A program made the translations under genes and the position numbers. Shown here in pieces: positions 1 to 6,541 of a stretch of 14,574 bases of DNA. The stretch covers positions 1-14,574 of the forward strand of contig CAVGXR010000069.1 in assembly GCA_963633225.1 (NCBI GenBank). The letters are read 5' to 3'. The notes beneath the pieces were generated by a model, which did not search any database, had not been told where the DNA came from, and saw nothing but the letters and a program-made list of their open reading frames with translations. How positions within the stretch are numbered: position 1 is the stretch's first letter; every line of letters starts with the position of its first letter. The DNA comes from F23-B02 sp963633225. GTDB taxonomy: Bacteria > Bacillota > Clostridia > Oscillospirales > Oscillospiraceae.

Positions 1-545
1 GCATCATCCTCGGCATGGGCGTTCCCACGACCGCAAACTACTGCATCATGGCCGCTACCTGCGCGCCGATCCTCGAAAAGCTCGGCGTTCCGACGGTTGC
101 AGCGCACTTCTTCGTGTTCTACTTCGGCATCGTCGCCGATATCACCCCGCCTGTCGCGCTCGCGGCCTATGCCGGCAGCGCTATCGCAAAGTCCAACCCC
201 ATGAAGACCGGCGTGAACGCGACAAAGCTCGCCATCGCGGCCTTCATCGTCCCCTACGTCTTCGCCTACAGCCCCTCGATGCTCTTCATCGACGTGACGA
301 GCTGGGTCGAGGTCGTCTCCATCTGCGTCAGCGCAATGTTCGGCATCTACGGCGTTGCGGCGGGTCTCAACGGCTTTGTAAAGCGCAAGCTCAACTGGTT
401 CGTGCGCGTCCTGTTCTTCGTCGGCGGTCTGGGACTCATCATCCCCGGCTGGAAGTCCGACCTCTTCGGCCTCGTGCTCATCGGCGGCCTCACCGCTTAC
501 GAGTTCTTCATGGCCAAGAAAGAGCAGAACGAAGCAATAGCCTGA
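1..545 (+). CDS. TRAP transporter permease, C-terminal part (truncated by window start)
   Basis: The open frame enters from the left edge (first full codon at base 3) and ends with TGA at 543-545, giving about 180 residues. The start MGVPTTANY, then HFFVFYFGIVADITPPVALAAY about 35 residues later, is typical of the large membrane subunit of TRAP (tripartite ATP-independent periplasmic) transporters, which import organic acids using an ion gradient and a solute-binding protein. Several hydrophobic segments follow, including two near the C-terminus, which suits the 4TM/12TM fused permease type; that subtype is inferred, since the N-terminal part is outside the window. The ATG at 15 is internal to the family alignment, not a start. 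The stop codon is followed with no gap by repeat block A, which carries the only visible terminator for this gene. Substrate cannot be told. Confidence 0.82.
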   Translation, partial: IILGMGVPTTANYCIMAATCAPILEKLGVPTVAAHFFVFYFGIVADITPPVALAAYAGSAIAKSNPMKTGVNATKLAIAAFIVPYVFAYSPSMLFIDVTSWVEVVSICVSAMFGIYGVAAGLNGFVKRKLNWFVRVLFFVGGLGLIIPGWKSDLFGLVLIGGLTAYEFFMAKKEQNEAIA

Positions 546-742
546 TTTTAGAGGCGCATTAGGTCTGCACCTATACGGAGACTGCGGTGGCCCGACCGGA
601 AACAATGGAATAAACTACAACGTTTCGCGTCCCGCAAGTGCGGCGGAATGTTTTTGCAGCATCTCAAATGCTGCGCCGCACCCCGTAGGGAACAGGCCTG
701 CCTGTTCCGCATAGTCAGAACAAATTTCTATATTAAATGATG

Positions 743-779
743 AAAAGACAGCTCGGATGTTTAATCCAAGCTGTCTTTT
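743..779. terminator. Bidirectional terminator-like hairpin in element A core
   Basis: AAAAGACAGCT (743-753) pairs with AGCTGTCTTTT (769-779), extended by GGAT (755-758) against ATCC (764-767) across one mismatch. The A-run on one side and T-run on the other make it a candidate intrinsic terminator in both directions, fitting its place between the convergent TRAP permease and mscL genes. Termination itself is inferred. Confidence 0.7.
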
Positions 780-822
780 GTCATATTTATTCTGTTTTAG
801 TCTGGTGCAGCGACACTGTGGT

Positions 823-918
823 GTGCGCAAAGCGCACGGATTAAATTTTATTCGCTCGGAGAGCGAATGCCGCTGGCTAACCGCTAACGGCTAACTGCTT
901 GCTGCGGTTTCCGCAGCA
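823..918. repeat. Chain of short perfect hairpins and a 7-bp tandem repeat inside element A
   Basis: This stretch replaces the usual right-arm sequence. Three perfect stems have 3-nt loops: GTGCGC-AAA-GCGCAC (823-837), ATTCGCTC-GGA-GAGCGAAT (850-868) and TGCTGCGG-TTT-CCGCAGCA (900-918). Between the last two is a tandem of three 7-mers, GGCTAAC, CGCTAAC and GGCTAAC (875-895). None of these occurs in the other blocks of the window, so this looks like a separate short-repeat cluster captured by, or substituted into, element A. Confidence 0.75.
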
Positions 919-971
919 TTTTCGATACCGTGCACCTGCAATCACCGTATAGGTACAGCCTAAATGCGCCT

Positions 972-1406
972 CTAAATATCCTTCTTTTTGAGCTCTTCGA
1001 GGATCTCGGCGAGGAGCTGCTCGGTGGTGGGGGCGGGCTCTTCTTCGGGTTCGGGTTCTGCCGGCTTCTCGGCCAGTGAGCGAGCCTTGTTGAACAGCTT
1101 GAGGATGAGGAACACGACCAGCGACATGAGGAGGAAGTCGATGACGACCGCAACGAAGTTGCCGAAGCCGATGGTGATGGCCTCCTGCACGACCGTGCCG
1201 TTCTCGACGACCTCGGGGCGCACGAGCAGGTTGAGCGCACTCATGTCGCGTGTGCCGAACAGCCAGCTGATAAAGGGCATGAACAGGTCGTTGACAAGGC
1301 TCGTCGTGATCTTGCCGAACGCCGTCGCAACAATGACACCGACTGCCATGTCCAGCACGTTGCCGCGCATGATGAACTCCTTGAATTCACTGAAAAATTT
1401 CTTCAT
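972..1406 (-). CDS. mscL: Large-conductance mechanosensitive channel MscL
   Basis: A 144-residue protein within the usual MscL range (about 130-150). It forms a homopentameric pore in the cytoplasmic membrane that opens under membrane tension to release solutes during osmotic downshock. The N-terminal amphipathic helix (FFSEFKEFIMRGNVLDMAVG, residues 4-23) runs into TM1 (about 17-45) with the family pattern AVGVIVATAFGKI. A periplasmic loop follows, then TM2 (about 82-106) and an acidic, charged C-terminal helix (about 128-144). The start is supported by AAAAAAAGGAG just upstream. The gene is enclosed by repeats: its TAG stop is read from the end of element A (972-974), and its 5' side abuts block B, whose A-tract runs into the ribosome binding site. 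No separate promoter is evident, so it may be read from serS through block B. Confidence 0.95.
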   Translation of the reverse strand: MKKFFSEFKEFIMRGNVLDMAVGVIVATAFGKITTSLVNDLFMPFISWLFGTRDMSALNLLVRPEVVENGTVVQEAITIGFGNFVAVVIDFLLMSLVVFLILKLFNKARSLAEKPAEPEPEEEPAPTTEQLLAEILEELKKKDI

Positions 1407-1417
1407 ATCTTTACTCC

Positions 1418-1919
1418 TTTTTTTAGAGGCGCATTAACGCACCTACTTATACATTTTTTTCGACAGCCCGACCGATAGCCGCGCAGGAAAACGATACAAG
1501 CAGCCTTTTAAGAGGCGCTTTAACGCACCTACTTTTACTTTTTTGCGGCAGCCCGACCGATAGCCGCGCAGGAGACCGATACAAGCAGCCGATTTCGGCG
1601 CGGTGGAAGCTTCAGCAAACGGAACAGGCAAGTTTTTTCAGAGGCGTAGCCACATTATGCCGATACGCTATTTGCGGTGTCCCGACCGGCAGCTGCGCAG
1701 GAAACCGATACAAAGGAACCCGCAACATTGCACCGCACTTGCGGGACGCGAAACGAACTTATTTCCTCCAATGTTTCGATACCGTGCTGACGCAATATCC
1801 GTATAAGTACAGACCTACTGCGCCTCTAAAAAAACGCGAAACGCTGTAGTTTCCACCAATGCTTCGATACCGTGCACCTGCAATATGCGTATCCGCAGCT
1901 GCCTTAATGCGCCTTCGAA
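1418..1919. repeat. Composite, nested palindromic element, block B
   Basis: About 500 bp built of several partial copies. Three left-type ends face right: at 1418 (TTTAGAGGCGCATTAACG), at about 1505 (TTTTAAGAGGCGCTTTAACG) and at about 1634 (TTTTTTCAGAGGCG). Two right-type ends close it: GACCTACTGCGCCTCTAAAA (about 1813-1832) and GCCTTAATGCGCCTTCGAAA (1901-1920). The third left end interrupts a GGAACAGGCAAG half-palindrome at 1618-1633, and a right end is joined to a CGCGAAACG arm segment near 1834, so copies are nested or recombined. Unlike A, C, D and E, this block has no AAAAGACAGCT core hairpin. It lies between serS and mscL, both on the minus strand. Confidence 0.85.
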
Positions 1920-3217
1920 ACAGGTATCAGCACGGCCTTGCCGCCCATGTAGGGGCGCAGCACCTCGGGGATGGTGACGCTGCCGTCGGCCTGAAGATGG
2001 TTCTCGAGGAATGCGATGAGCATACGCGGGGGCGCGACGACGGTGTTGTTGAGGGTGTGCGGCAGGTACATTTTGCCGTCCTCGCCCTTGACGCGGATCT
2101 TGAGTCTGCGTGCCTGAGCATCGCCGAGATTCGAGCAGGAGCAGACCTCGAAGTATTTCTTCTGGCGCGGCGACCATGCCTCGATATCGCAGGATTTGAC
2201 CTTGAGGTCGGCCAGATCGCCCGAGCAGCACTCGAGCTGGCGCACGGGTATCTCAAGATTGCGGAACAGCTCCACGCTGTAGCGCCACATCTTCTCGTAC
2301 CAGTCTTTGCTCTCCTCGGGCTTGCAGACGACGATCATCTCCTGCTTTTCAAACTGATGTATGCGGTAAACGCCGCGCTCCTCGATGCCGTGCGCGCCCT
2401 TTTCCTTGCGGAAGCAGGGGCTGTAGCTCGTCAGGGTCTGCGGCAGGCTCTCCTCGGGCAGGATCTGGTCGATGAACTTGCCTATCATCGAGTGTTCGCT
2501 GGTTCCGATCAGATACAGGTCCTCGCCCTCAATCTTGTACATCATCGCGTCCATATCCGTCTGGCTCATAACGCCCTCGACGACGTTGCCGTGGATCATG
2601 AAGGGCGGGATGCAGTATGTAAAGCCCTTGTCGATCATGAAATCGCGCCCATATGCGGTCACCGCCGAGTGCAGGCGTGCGATATCGCCCATGAGATAGT
2701 AAAAGCCGCTGCCGGAAACACGGCCCGCCGCGTCCATATCAACGCCGTTGAAGCTCTCCATGATCTCGGTGTGGTAGGGAATGTCGTAATCGGGGACCTT
2801 CGGCTCGCCGAAGCGCTCGACCTCGACGTTTGCCGAGTCGTCGGGACCTATGGGCACGCTCTCGTCGATGATGTTCGGGATCGTCAGCATGATCTTTCTG
2901 ATGCGCACGGCCAGCTCGTCGTGAAGCTTCTCGAGCTCGGCAAGGCGGTCGGCGTTTGCCTTGACCTGAGCCTTGGCCTCCTCAGCCTCCTGAAGCTTCG
3001 AGGGGTCCTTCTTCGCCTGAGCCATGAGCTGTCCGACCATTTTCGACAGCGCGTTGCGCTTTGCACGCAGGTCGTTTGCCTCGGTCATCGCTGCGCGGTA
3101 CTGCTTATCAAGCTCAATGACCTCATCCACCAGCGGCAGCTTCGCGTCCTGAAACTTCTTTTTTATGTTTTCCTTTACTATCTCGGGGTTTTCACGGACA
3201 AATTTTATATCCAGCAT
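1904..3217 (-). CDS. serS: Serine--tRNA ligase
   Basis: A 437-residue cytoplasmic class II aminoacyl-tRNA synthetase charging tRNA-Ser with serine. Residues 1-110 form the Lys/Glu/Ala-rich coiled-coil arm that grips the long variable arm of tRNA-Ser. The catalytic part has the serine-binding LIGTSEH segment, motif 2 FRKEKGAHGIEERGVYRIHQ leading into FEKQEM, and motif 3 APPRMLIAFLENHL followed by IPEVLRPYMGG. The APPRM form of motif 3 instead of the common GxxxGR fits the clostridial branch as I know it. ATG at 3217 is preceded by AAAGGAGAAAAAACG and lies 14 bp after the parB stop, so it is probably cotranscribed with parAB. Oddity: the last residues, SKAH, and the TAA stop are encoded by the end of repeat block B, beyond the usual terminus after PYMGG. 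Confidence 0.97.
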   Translation of the reverse strand: MLDIKFVRENPEIVKENIKKKFQDAKLPLVDEVIELDKQYRAAMTEANDLRAKRNALSKMVGQLMAQAKKDPSKLQEAEEAKAQVKANADRLAELEKLHDELAVRIRKIMLTIPNIIDESVPIGPDDSANVEVERFGEPKVPDYDIPYHTEIMESFNGVDMDAAGRVSGSGFYYLMGDIARLHSAVTAYGRDFMIDKGFTYCIPPFMIHGNVVEGVMSQTDMDAMMYKIEGEDLYLIGTSEHSMIGKFIDQILPEESLPQTLTSYSPCFRKEKGAHGIEERGVYRIHQFEKQEMIVVCKPEESKDWYEKMWRYSVELFRNLEIPVRQLECCSGDLADLKVKSCDIEAWSPRQKKYFEVCSCSNLGDAQARRLKIRVKGEDGKMYLPHTLNNTVVAPPRMLIAFLENHLQADGSVTIPEVLRPYMGGKAVLIPVSKAH

Positions 3218-3231
3218 CGTTTTTTCTCCTT

Positions 3232-4134
3232 TTATTTCATTATTTCTTCCCAGCTCCGACCCATTCGCGCCAGATTCGCTATGAGCGCCTCGCGGTCGTC
3301 GCTGTCATAAAATTCCAATATTATCCTGCCGCCCTTGCGTTTCTGCTCGAGCGCGACCTTGCGTGAGAGCGAGCGGCTGAGATAATCCTCGGTCTCGGCT
3401 ATGTAATCGACCATCAGCTCGTTCGAGCGCTCGTCCTCGACCGGCTCCTCGGCGAGCTTTTTGAGCGTTTTTGTGACGAGCTGCTCGGTCTTTCGCACGG
3501 AAAGCCCGCCGTCGATGACCGCCCGCGCCGCCTTGAGCTGCTCGGCTGCGTCGCCTATCGGCAGCAGTGCGCGTGCGTGACCGGCGGAAAGCGTGCCCTC
3601 CTCGACCAGCGGCAGCACATCCTTGCTCAAACTCAGCAGGCGCATGGCGTTCGTTACCGCGGGGCGCGAGCGTCCCACGCTTCTGGCTGCCTCCTCCTGC
3701 GTCAGGCCGTATTCCTCTATGAGGCTCTTGTAGCCGAGCGCCTCCTCGATGGGGTTCAGATCCTCGCGCTGCAAATTTTCGACCAGCGCAAGCTCGGCCA
3801 CCCTGCGGTCGTCCGCCTCGATAACTCGCACGGGCACCTCGACGAGCCCCGCCATGCGGCAGGCACGCCAGCGCCTTTCACCGGCGATGATCTGATAAAA
3901 GCCGCCCTCGCGCCTGCGCACGGTGATCGGCTGGATCAGGCCGTACTGCGCGATGGAGTCGGCCAGCTCCTGCAAAGCCTCGTCATCGAAGCGATTTCGC
4001 GGCTGCTCGGCGCGTGGCTCGACCTTGGCAATGGGCGCGTAGACGAGCTCGCCCTCGCTCTCGTTATCGAGGATATCCTCGCCGAAAAGCTCGCTCAGGC
4101 CGCGTCCGAGTCCTTTTTTCGTATCCTTGGCCAT
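3232..4134 (-). CDS. parB: ParB/Spo0J chromosome partitioning protein
   Basis: A 300-residue ParB. It binds parS, loads as a CTP-dependent clamp, spreads along DNA and recruits SMC and ParA during chromosome segregation. The N-terminus KKGLGRGLSELFGED is typical. Within the ParB/Srx fold the nucleotide-binding box II AGERRWRAC lies at residues 84-92 and ENLQRED at 119-125. A helix-turn-helix follows (LTQEEAARSVGRSRPAV, 144-160), and the C-terminus is the presumed dimerisation domain. ATG at 4134 is preceded by AAAAGGAGC, which overlaps the parA stop region; only 2 bp separate the two frames, so translation is probably coupled. Three parS-like sites lie upstream of parA, about 820 bp from the parB start. 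Chromosomal rather than plasmid ParB is inferred from the adjoining gpr and serS. Confidence 0.96.
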   Translation of the reverse strand: MAKDTKKGLGRGLSELFGEDILDNESEGELVYAPIAKVEPRAEQPRNRFDDEALQELADSIAQYGLIQPITVRRREGGFYQIIAGERRWRACRMAGLVEVPVRVIEADDRRVAELALVENLQREDLNPIEEALGYKSLIEEYGLTQEEAARSVGRSRPAVTNAMRLLSLSKDVLPLVEEGTLSAGHARALLPIGDAAEQLKAARAVIDGGLSVRKTEQLVTKTLKKLAEEPVEDERSNELMVDYIAETEDYLSRSLSRKVALEQKRKGGRIILEFYDSDDREALIANLARMGRSWEEIMK

Positions 4135-4136
4135 AT

Positions 4137-4907
4137 TTAGCTCCTTTTCCTGTACTTTTCGCGCAGCAGAAACTCGTCCGCGAGCTTCATATATGCGCGG
4201 CTGCCCTTGCCGATGCGGTCATAGGCAACTCCGGGCTTGCCGTGGCTCGGAGCTTCGGAAAGCCGCACCGAGCGCGGTATCACCGTCTCATAGACCTTCG
4301 CGCCGAAGTATTCCTTCAGCTCAAAGGCGACCTGCTGCGTCAGATTTGTCCGCGCATCGTACATGGTCATGACGATGCCCTGAATGCGCAGCGCGGGATT
4401 TAAGCGCTTGTTGCACATGCGGATGGTCGTCATGAGGTCGGCAATGCCCTCAAGCGCGTAGTATTCGCACTGCATGGGGATTATCACGTTGTCCGCTGCG
4501 ACGAGCGCGTTGAGCGTCAGCAGCTCCAGCGACGGGGGACAGTCGATAAATATGTAGTCGTAGTCGTTGTAGACCATTTGCAGCGCTGTTTTGAGCACAA
4601 ACTCGCGCTTTTCCCTGCGCACGAGCTCGACCGACGCGCCGGACAGCTCCTTATTCGACGGGATCACGTCGCCGTACGGCGTGTGGCGGATGCAGTCGAG
4701 GGTGTCGGCGTTTTTTATCAGCAGCTCGTAAGCGCCGGGGGTCGAGTTCTTGTCCACGCCCATGCCGGAGCTCGAATTGCCCTGCGGGTCGCAATCGACC
4801 AGCAGCACGCGCTTGCCCTTCATTTTCAGCGCACAGGCAAGGTTCACGCAGGTCGTGGTCTTGCCGACGCCGCCTTTCTGGTTGGCTATCGCAATGATTC
4901 TTGACAT
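4137..4907 (-). CDS. parA: ParA/Soj ATPase
   Basis: A 256-residue Walker-type ATPase (Soj family) that works with ParB in origin segregation and, in Bacillus, regulates replication initiation. The deviant Walker A motif KGGVGKTT lies at residues 11-18, with the signature lysine K11. The A' segment VDCDPQGNSSSG starts at 36, and Walker B is YIFIDCPPSLE. I chose the ATG at 4907 (MSRIIAIANQKGG) because it fits the family N-terminus exactly and has AAGAGGTG upstream. A longer open frame reaching 4955 would run over the promoter and is rejected. A good promoter (TTGAAA, 17 bp, TATAAT) lies at 4927-4955, and a parS-like site touches its -35 box, suggesting autoregulation by ParB. Confidence 0.96.
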   Translation of the reverse strand: MSRIIAIANQKGGVGKTTTCVNLACALKMKGKRVLLVDCDPQGNSSSGMGVDKNSTPGAYELLIKNADTLDCIRHTPYGDVIPSNKELSGASVELVRREKREFVLKTALQMVYNDYDYIFIDCPPSLELLTLNALVAADNVIIPMQCEYYALEGIADLMTTIRMCNKRLNPALRIQGIVMTMYDARTNLTQQVAFELKEYFGAKVYETVIPRSVRLSEAPSHGKPGVAYDRIGKGSRAYMKLADEFLLREKYRKRS

Positions 4908-4926
4908 AGTCTCACCTCTTGCGGCT

Positions 4927-4955
4927 ATTATAACAAGTCTCGCCGCGCATTTCAA
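4927..4955 (-). promoter_or_regulatory. parA(-parB-serS) promoter
   Basis: On the minus strand TTGAAA (4955-4950) is followed after 17 bp by TATAAT (4932-4927). The -10 box is about 20 bp from the chosen parA ATG. The -35 box directly abuts the parS-like site at 4956-4971, so bound ParB would touch RNA polymerase. It probably serves parA, parB and serS, and perhaps mscL. Confidence 0.75.
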
Positions 4956-4971
4956 CGTTTCACGTGGAACA
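4956..4971. promoter_or_regulatory. parS-like ParB binding site 1
   Basis: CGTTTCACGTGGAACA matches 14 of 16 bases of the Bacillus parS consensus TGTTTCACGTGAAACA (differences at positions 1 and 12). It lies directly upstream of the parA -35 box. Confidence 0.8.
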
Positions 4972-4990
4972 TTTGAAAATTTTTTCGCAG

Positions 4991-5006
4991 CGTTTCACGT
5001 GAAACG
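4991..5006. promoter_or_regulatory. parS-like ParB binding site 2
   Basis: CGTTTCACGTGAAACG is a perfect 16-bp palindrome and matches parS at 14 of 16 bases; only the outermost pair is changed (T:A to C:G). It is probably the strongest symmetric site of the three. Confidence 0.85.
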
Positions 5007-5016
5007 TTTTCGCCTA

Positions 5017-5032
5017 TGTTTCACATGAAACA
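5017..5032. promoter_or_regulatory. parS-like ParB binding site 3
   Basis: TGTTTCACATGAAACA matches parS at 15 of 16 bases (A for G at position 9). Its last base is immediately next to the gpr stop codon (TGA, minus strand, 5035-5033). Confidence 0.85.
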
Positions 5033-5878
5033 TCATTCGACCAGCGTGTTGATGTCCTCGACCGTGAGCCCCTCGTGCAGGGCGAGGTCGATGCCGTAGG
5101 CGATGAGCTTGGCCGCACTCCTGACGAGCTCGTCGATATTCCTCGGCGTGACGAACATGCGCTCCGCGCCCTCGGAAGCGCCAAGCGCCGCCGCGTCGCA
5201 GACCGTCGGAACTCCGGCAGCTATCACGGGGCAGCTGAGAAAGCTTTCGCTTATCTCGGCGCGGTCATTGCCGACACCGCTGCCCGGGGAGATGCCGCTG
5301 TCGCAGAGCTGGACGTTCCGGCACAGCCGGCTTAGCTCGCCGCTTGCAAGCGCGTCAATTGCAATCACGCAGTCAGGTCTGACAACAGAGCAGGCGGAGC
5401 GTATCGCCTGAGCGCTTTCGATGCCCGTAGTGCCCAGAACGCCGGTTCGCAGCACGGAAACCGAGGAAAACGCCGCAAATTCCTCGGGAAGGGAGCTTTT
5501 GAGGTGCCGCGTGACGATGATCCCCTCGGCGGCGCACGGACCCAGCGCGTCCGGCGTGACGGCACGGTTGCCGAGACAGGCTATAAGAAAGCTTTTGCCC
5601 TGCCGTACAGCGGGGAAGGAGCGCAGCAGCTCGCTCAGCGCAGCGGCGCAGTCGGAAAAGCAGGGGCTGCGCCTCGTAACATAATCTGCCAGCTCGAGGG
5701 TGAGATAGCTGCCCCGCGGCTTGCCGACTGCCTGTGCAGCCGAGGCGCTTTCGATGACTACGCGCCGGACGGTGCAGCCGCGGATGCTGAGTGTGTCGGA
5801 GATAAGCCCCTCGGGACAGCGCCCGAGCCGTGCGGCGGACTCGGCGGCGAGGTCTGTTCTGGCTGATCGCTTCTGCAT
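5033..5878 (-). CDS. gpr: Germination protease GPR (spore protease)
   Basis: A 281-residue member of the GPR aspartic-type endopeptidase family, which degrades small acid-soluble spore proteins during germination. It is made in the forespore as a zymogen. The propeptide and cleavage region is represented by RTDLAAE (7-13). Family blocks follow: CLGNRAVTPDALGP (101-114), VTRHL (122-126), CVIAIDAL (170-177) and SGISPGSGVGN (194-204). The aspartates at 110 and 175 correspond to the two proposed as catalytic in Bacillus megaterium GPR. It is somewhat shorter than Bacillus GPR. ATG at 5878 has AAGGAGG (5886-5892) 7 bp upstream. The rpsT-gpr divergence is common in Firmicutes, but the usual downstream spoIIP is absent; here the par genes follow. 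Its promoter should be forespore-specific (sigma-G), and I see only a weak candidate. Confidence 0.93.
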   Translation of the reverse strand: MQKRSARTDLAAESAARLGRCPEGLISDTLSIRGCTVRRVVIESASAAQAVGKPRGSYLTLELADYVTRRSPCFSDCAAALSELLRSFPAVRQGKSFLIACLGNRAVTPDALGPCAAEGIIVTRHLKSSLPEEFAAFSSVSVLRTGVLGTTGIESAQAIRSACSVVRPDCVIAIDALASGELSRLCRNVQLCDSGISPGSGVGNDRAEISESFLSCPVIAAGVPTVCDAAALGASEGAERMFVTPRNIDELVRSAAKLIAYGIDLALHEGLTVEDINTLVE

Positions 5879-5977
5879 GTGTACGCCTCCTTAAATCAAT
5901 ATATAGTGGTATTGTCCCCGCGCAGGGTACAAGGAATACATTAAATGATAAAAAAACGGAAAAAGTAAAGAAAAAGC

Positions 5978-6006
5978 TTGCAATTTCAGTGCTTTGATGG
6001 TAAACT
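5978..6006 (+). promoter_or_regulatory. rpsT promoter
   Basis: TTGCAA (5978-5983), a 17 bp spacer, then TAAACT (6001-6006). Transcription would start near 6013, about 150 bp before rpsT, producing the structured leader. The A-rich run just upstream (about 5949-5975) could act as an UP element. Between this promoter and gpr (5879-5977) I see no other clear feature. Confidence 0.65.
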
Positions 6007-6013
6007 AATTATC

Positions 6014-6150
6014 CGCGAGCGTCTACTCGCGTTCCGTTACGTTATTCAGTCCCAACGGCAGTAACCGCCAGATGGTGCAATCAGTCTGGCAGCCGGCGTA
6101 AACCGGCGGTTTTCGCCGGAAAAGTCCGTAGACTTTTGTTACTAAGTTAC
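6014..6150 (+). promoter_or_regulatory. Structured 5' leader of rpsT
   Basis: Four hairpins stand in a row before the ribosome binding site. They are CGCGAG/CTCGCG (6014-6031), GCCAGA/TCTGGC (6067-6090), CCGGCG-GTTTT-CGCCGG (6103-6119) and AAAAGTC-CGTA-GACTTTT (6121-6138). A roughly 150 nt structured leader on a ribosomal protein gene suggests autogenous control by S20, known in E. coli; extension of that mechanism to this leader is inference. The fourth hairpin, with its A and T runs, could also act as a weak terminator. Confidence 0.5.
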
Positions 6151-6166
6151 AAGGAGGTGCACAACG

Positions 6167-6430
6167 ATGCCCAATATCAAGTCCGCAATGAAGAGAGATG
6201 CCAAGAGCAAGGAGCTCCGCGCAAAGAACCGCGCAGACAAGACCGCGCTCAAGACCGTCATGAAGAAGTTTGACGCAGCAGTCGCAGGCGGCGACAAGAC
6301 CGTCGCAGCAGAGAGCTACAAGGTCGCAGTCAAGGCAGTGGACAAGGCAGCCTGCAAGGGTCTTATCCACAAGAACAACGCAGCTCACAAGAAGAGCGCC
6401 ATGACCGTCGCACTCAACAAGATGGCCTGA
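6167..6430 (+). CDS. rpsT: 30S ribosomal protein S20
   Basis: An 87-residue, very Lys/Ala-rich protein, the normal S20 length. The start MPNIKSAMKRDAKSKELRAK and the NNAAHKKSAM segment near the C-terminus are S20 hallmarks. S20 is a primary 16S rRNA binder in the small subunit body. ATG at 6167 has AAGGAGG about 10 bp upstream. It is a single-gene unit with its own promoter, a long structured leader and a strong terminator shared with the convergent MFS gene. In the Firmicutes order rpsT is commonly next to gpr, as here. Confidence 0.97.
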   Translation: MPNIKSAMKRDAKSKELRAKNRADKTALKTVMKKFDAAVAGGDKTVAAESYKVAVKAVDKAACKGLIHKNNAAHKKSAMTVALNKMA

Positions 6431-6460
6431 TCTCTTACAATTAATATTAAATAAGCGCTG

Positions 6461-6499
6461 AAAAGACAGCTCGGATCTTGCGTCCAAGCTGTCTTTTTT
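6461..6499. terminator. rpsT terminator (shared with the MFS gene)
   Basis: AAAAGACAGCT (6461-6471) pairs with AGCTGTCTTTT (6487-6497), with an inner GGA/TCC extension and loop TCTTGCG, then extra T residues. It lies about 30 bp after the rpsT stop and 42 bp after the MFS stop, and is usable in both directions. The hairpin and its left flank (ATATTAAAT...GCTG) match the cores of elements A, C, D and E, but no arms of the element surround it. Confidence 0.85.
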
Positions 6500-6541
6500 C
6501 GCGTTCAATATTGAATACTGTGACCTGCGTATTGCACAGAG

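Larger units (their letters stand above)
546..976. repeat. Palindromic intergenic element, block A
   Basis: A 431 bp copy of the window's palindromic family. The left end TTTTAGAGGCGCATTAGG and the right end (read on the minus strand, TTTAGAGGCGCATTTAGG) are inverted copies, and similarity continues inward through CTGCACCTATACGG / CTGTACCTATACGG. The left arm holds GCAGCATCTCAAATGCTGC (658-676) and a GGAACAGGC-GCCTGTTCC palindrome (about 695-716). The centre holds a terminator-like hairpin at 743-779. The right half differs from other copies, being a chain of unrelated short hairpins. It fills the whole gap between two convergent genes, starting right after the TRAP stop and containing the mscL stop codon. 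No convincing coding frame is present. Confidence 0.9.

Noticed and set aside
546..976. Insertion sequence with transposase
   Set aside because: No element contains a transposase-like frame; lengths of 0.43-0.59 kb and palindromic structure fit only a non-autonomous element.
1859..3310. Long open frame (about 480 codons) on the plus strand antisense to serS
   Set aside because: The composition is that of an antisense shadow of a GC-rich gene, serS on the other strand is unmistakable, and the frame begins and ends in unrelated sequence.
5893..5950. Sigma-G type promoter for gpr (TTGTAC, 18 bp, CACTATA on the minus strand)
   Set aside because: Expected from the biology, but the match to forespore promoter consensus is too weak to list as a feature.
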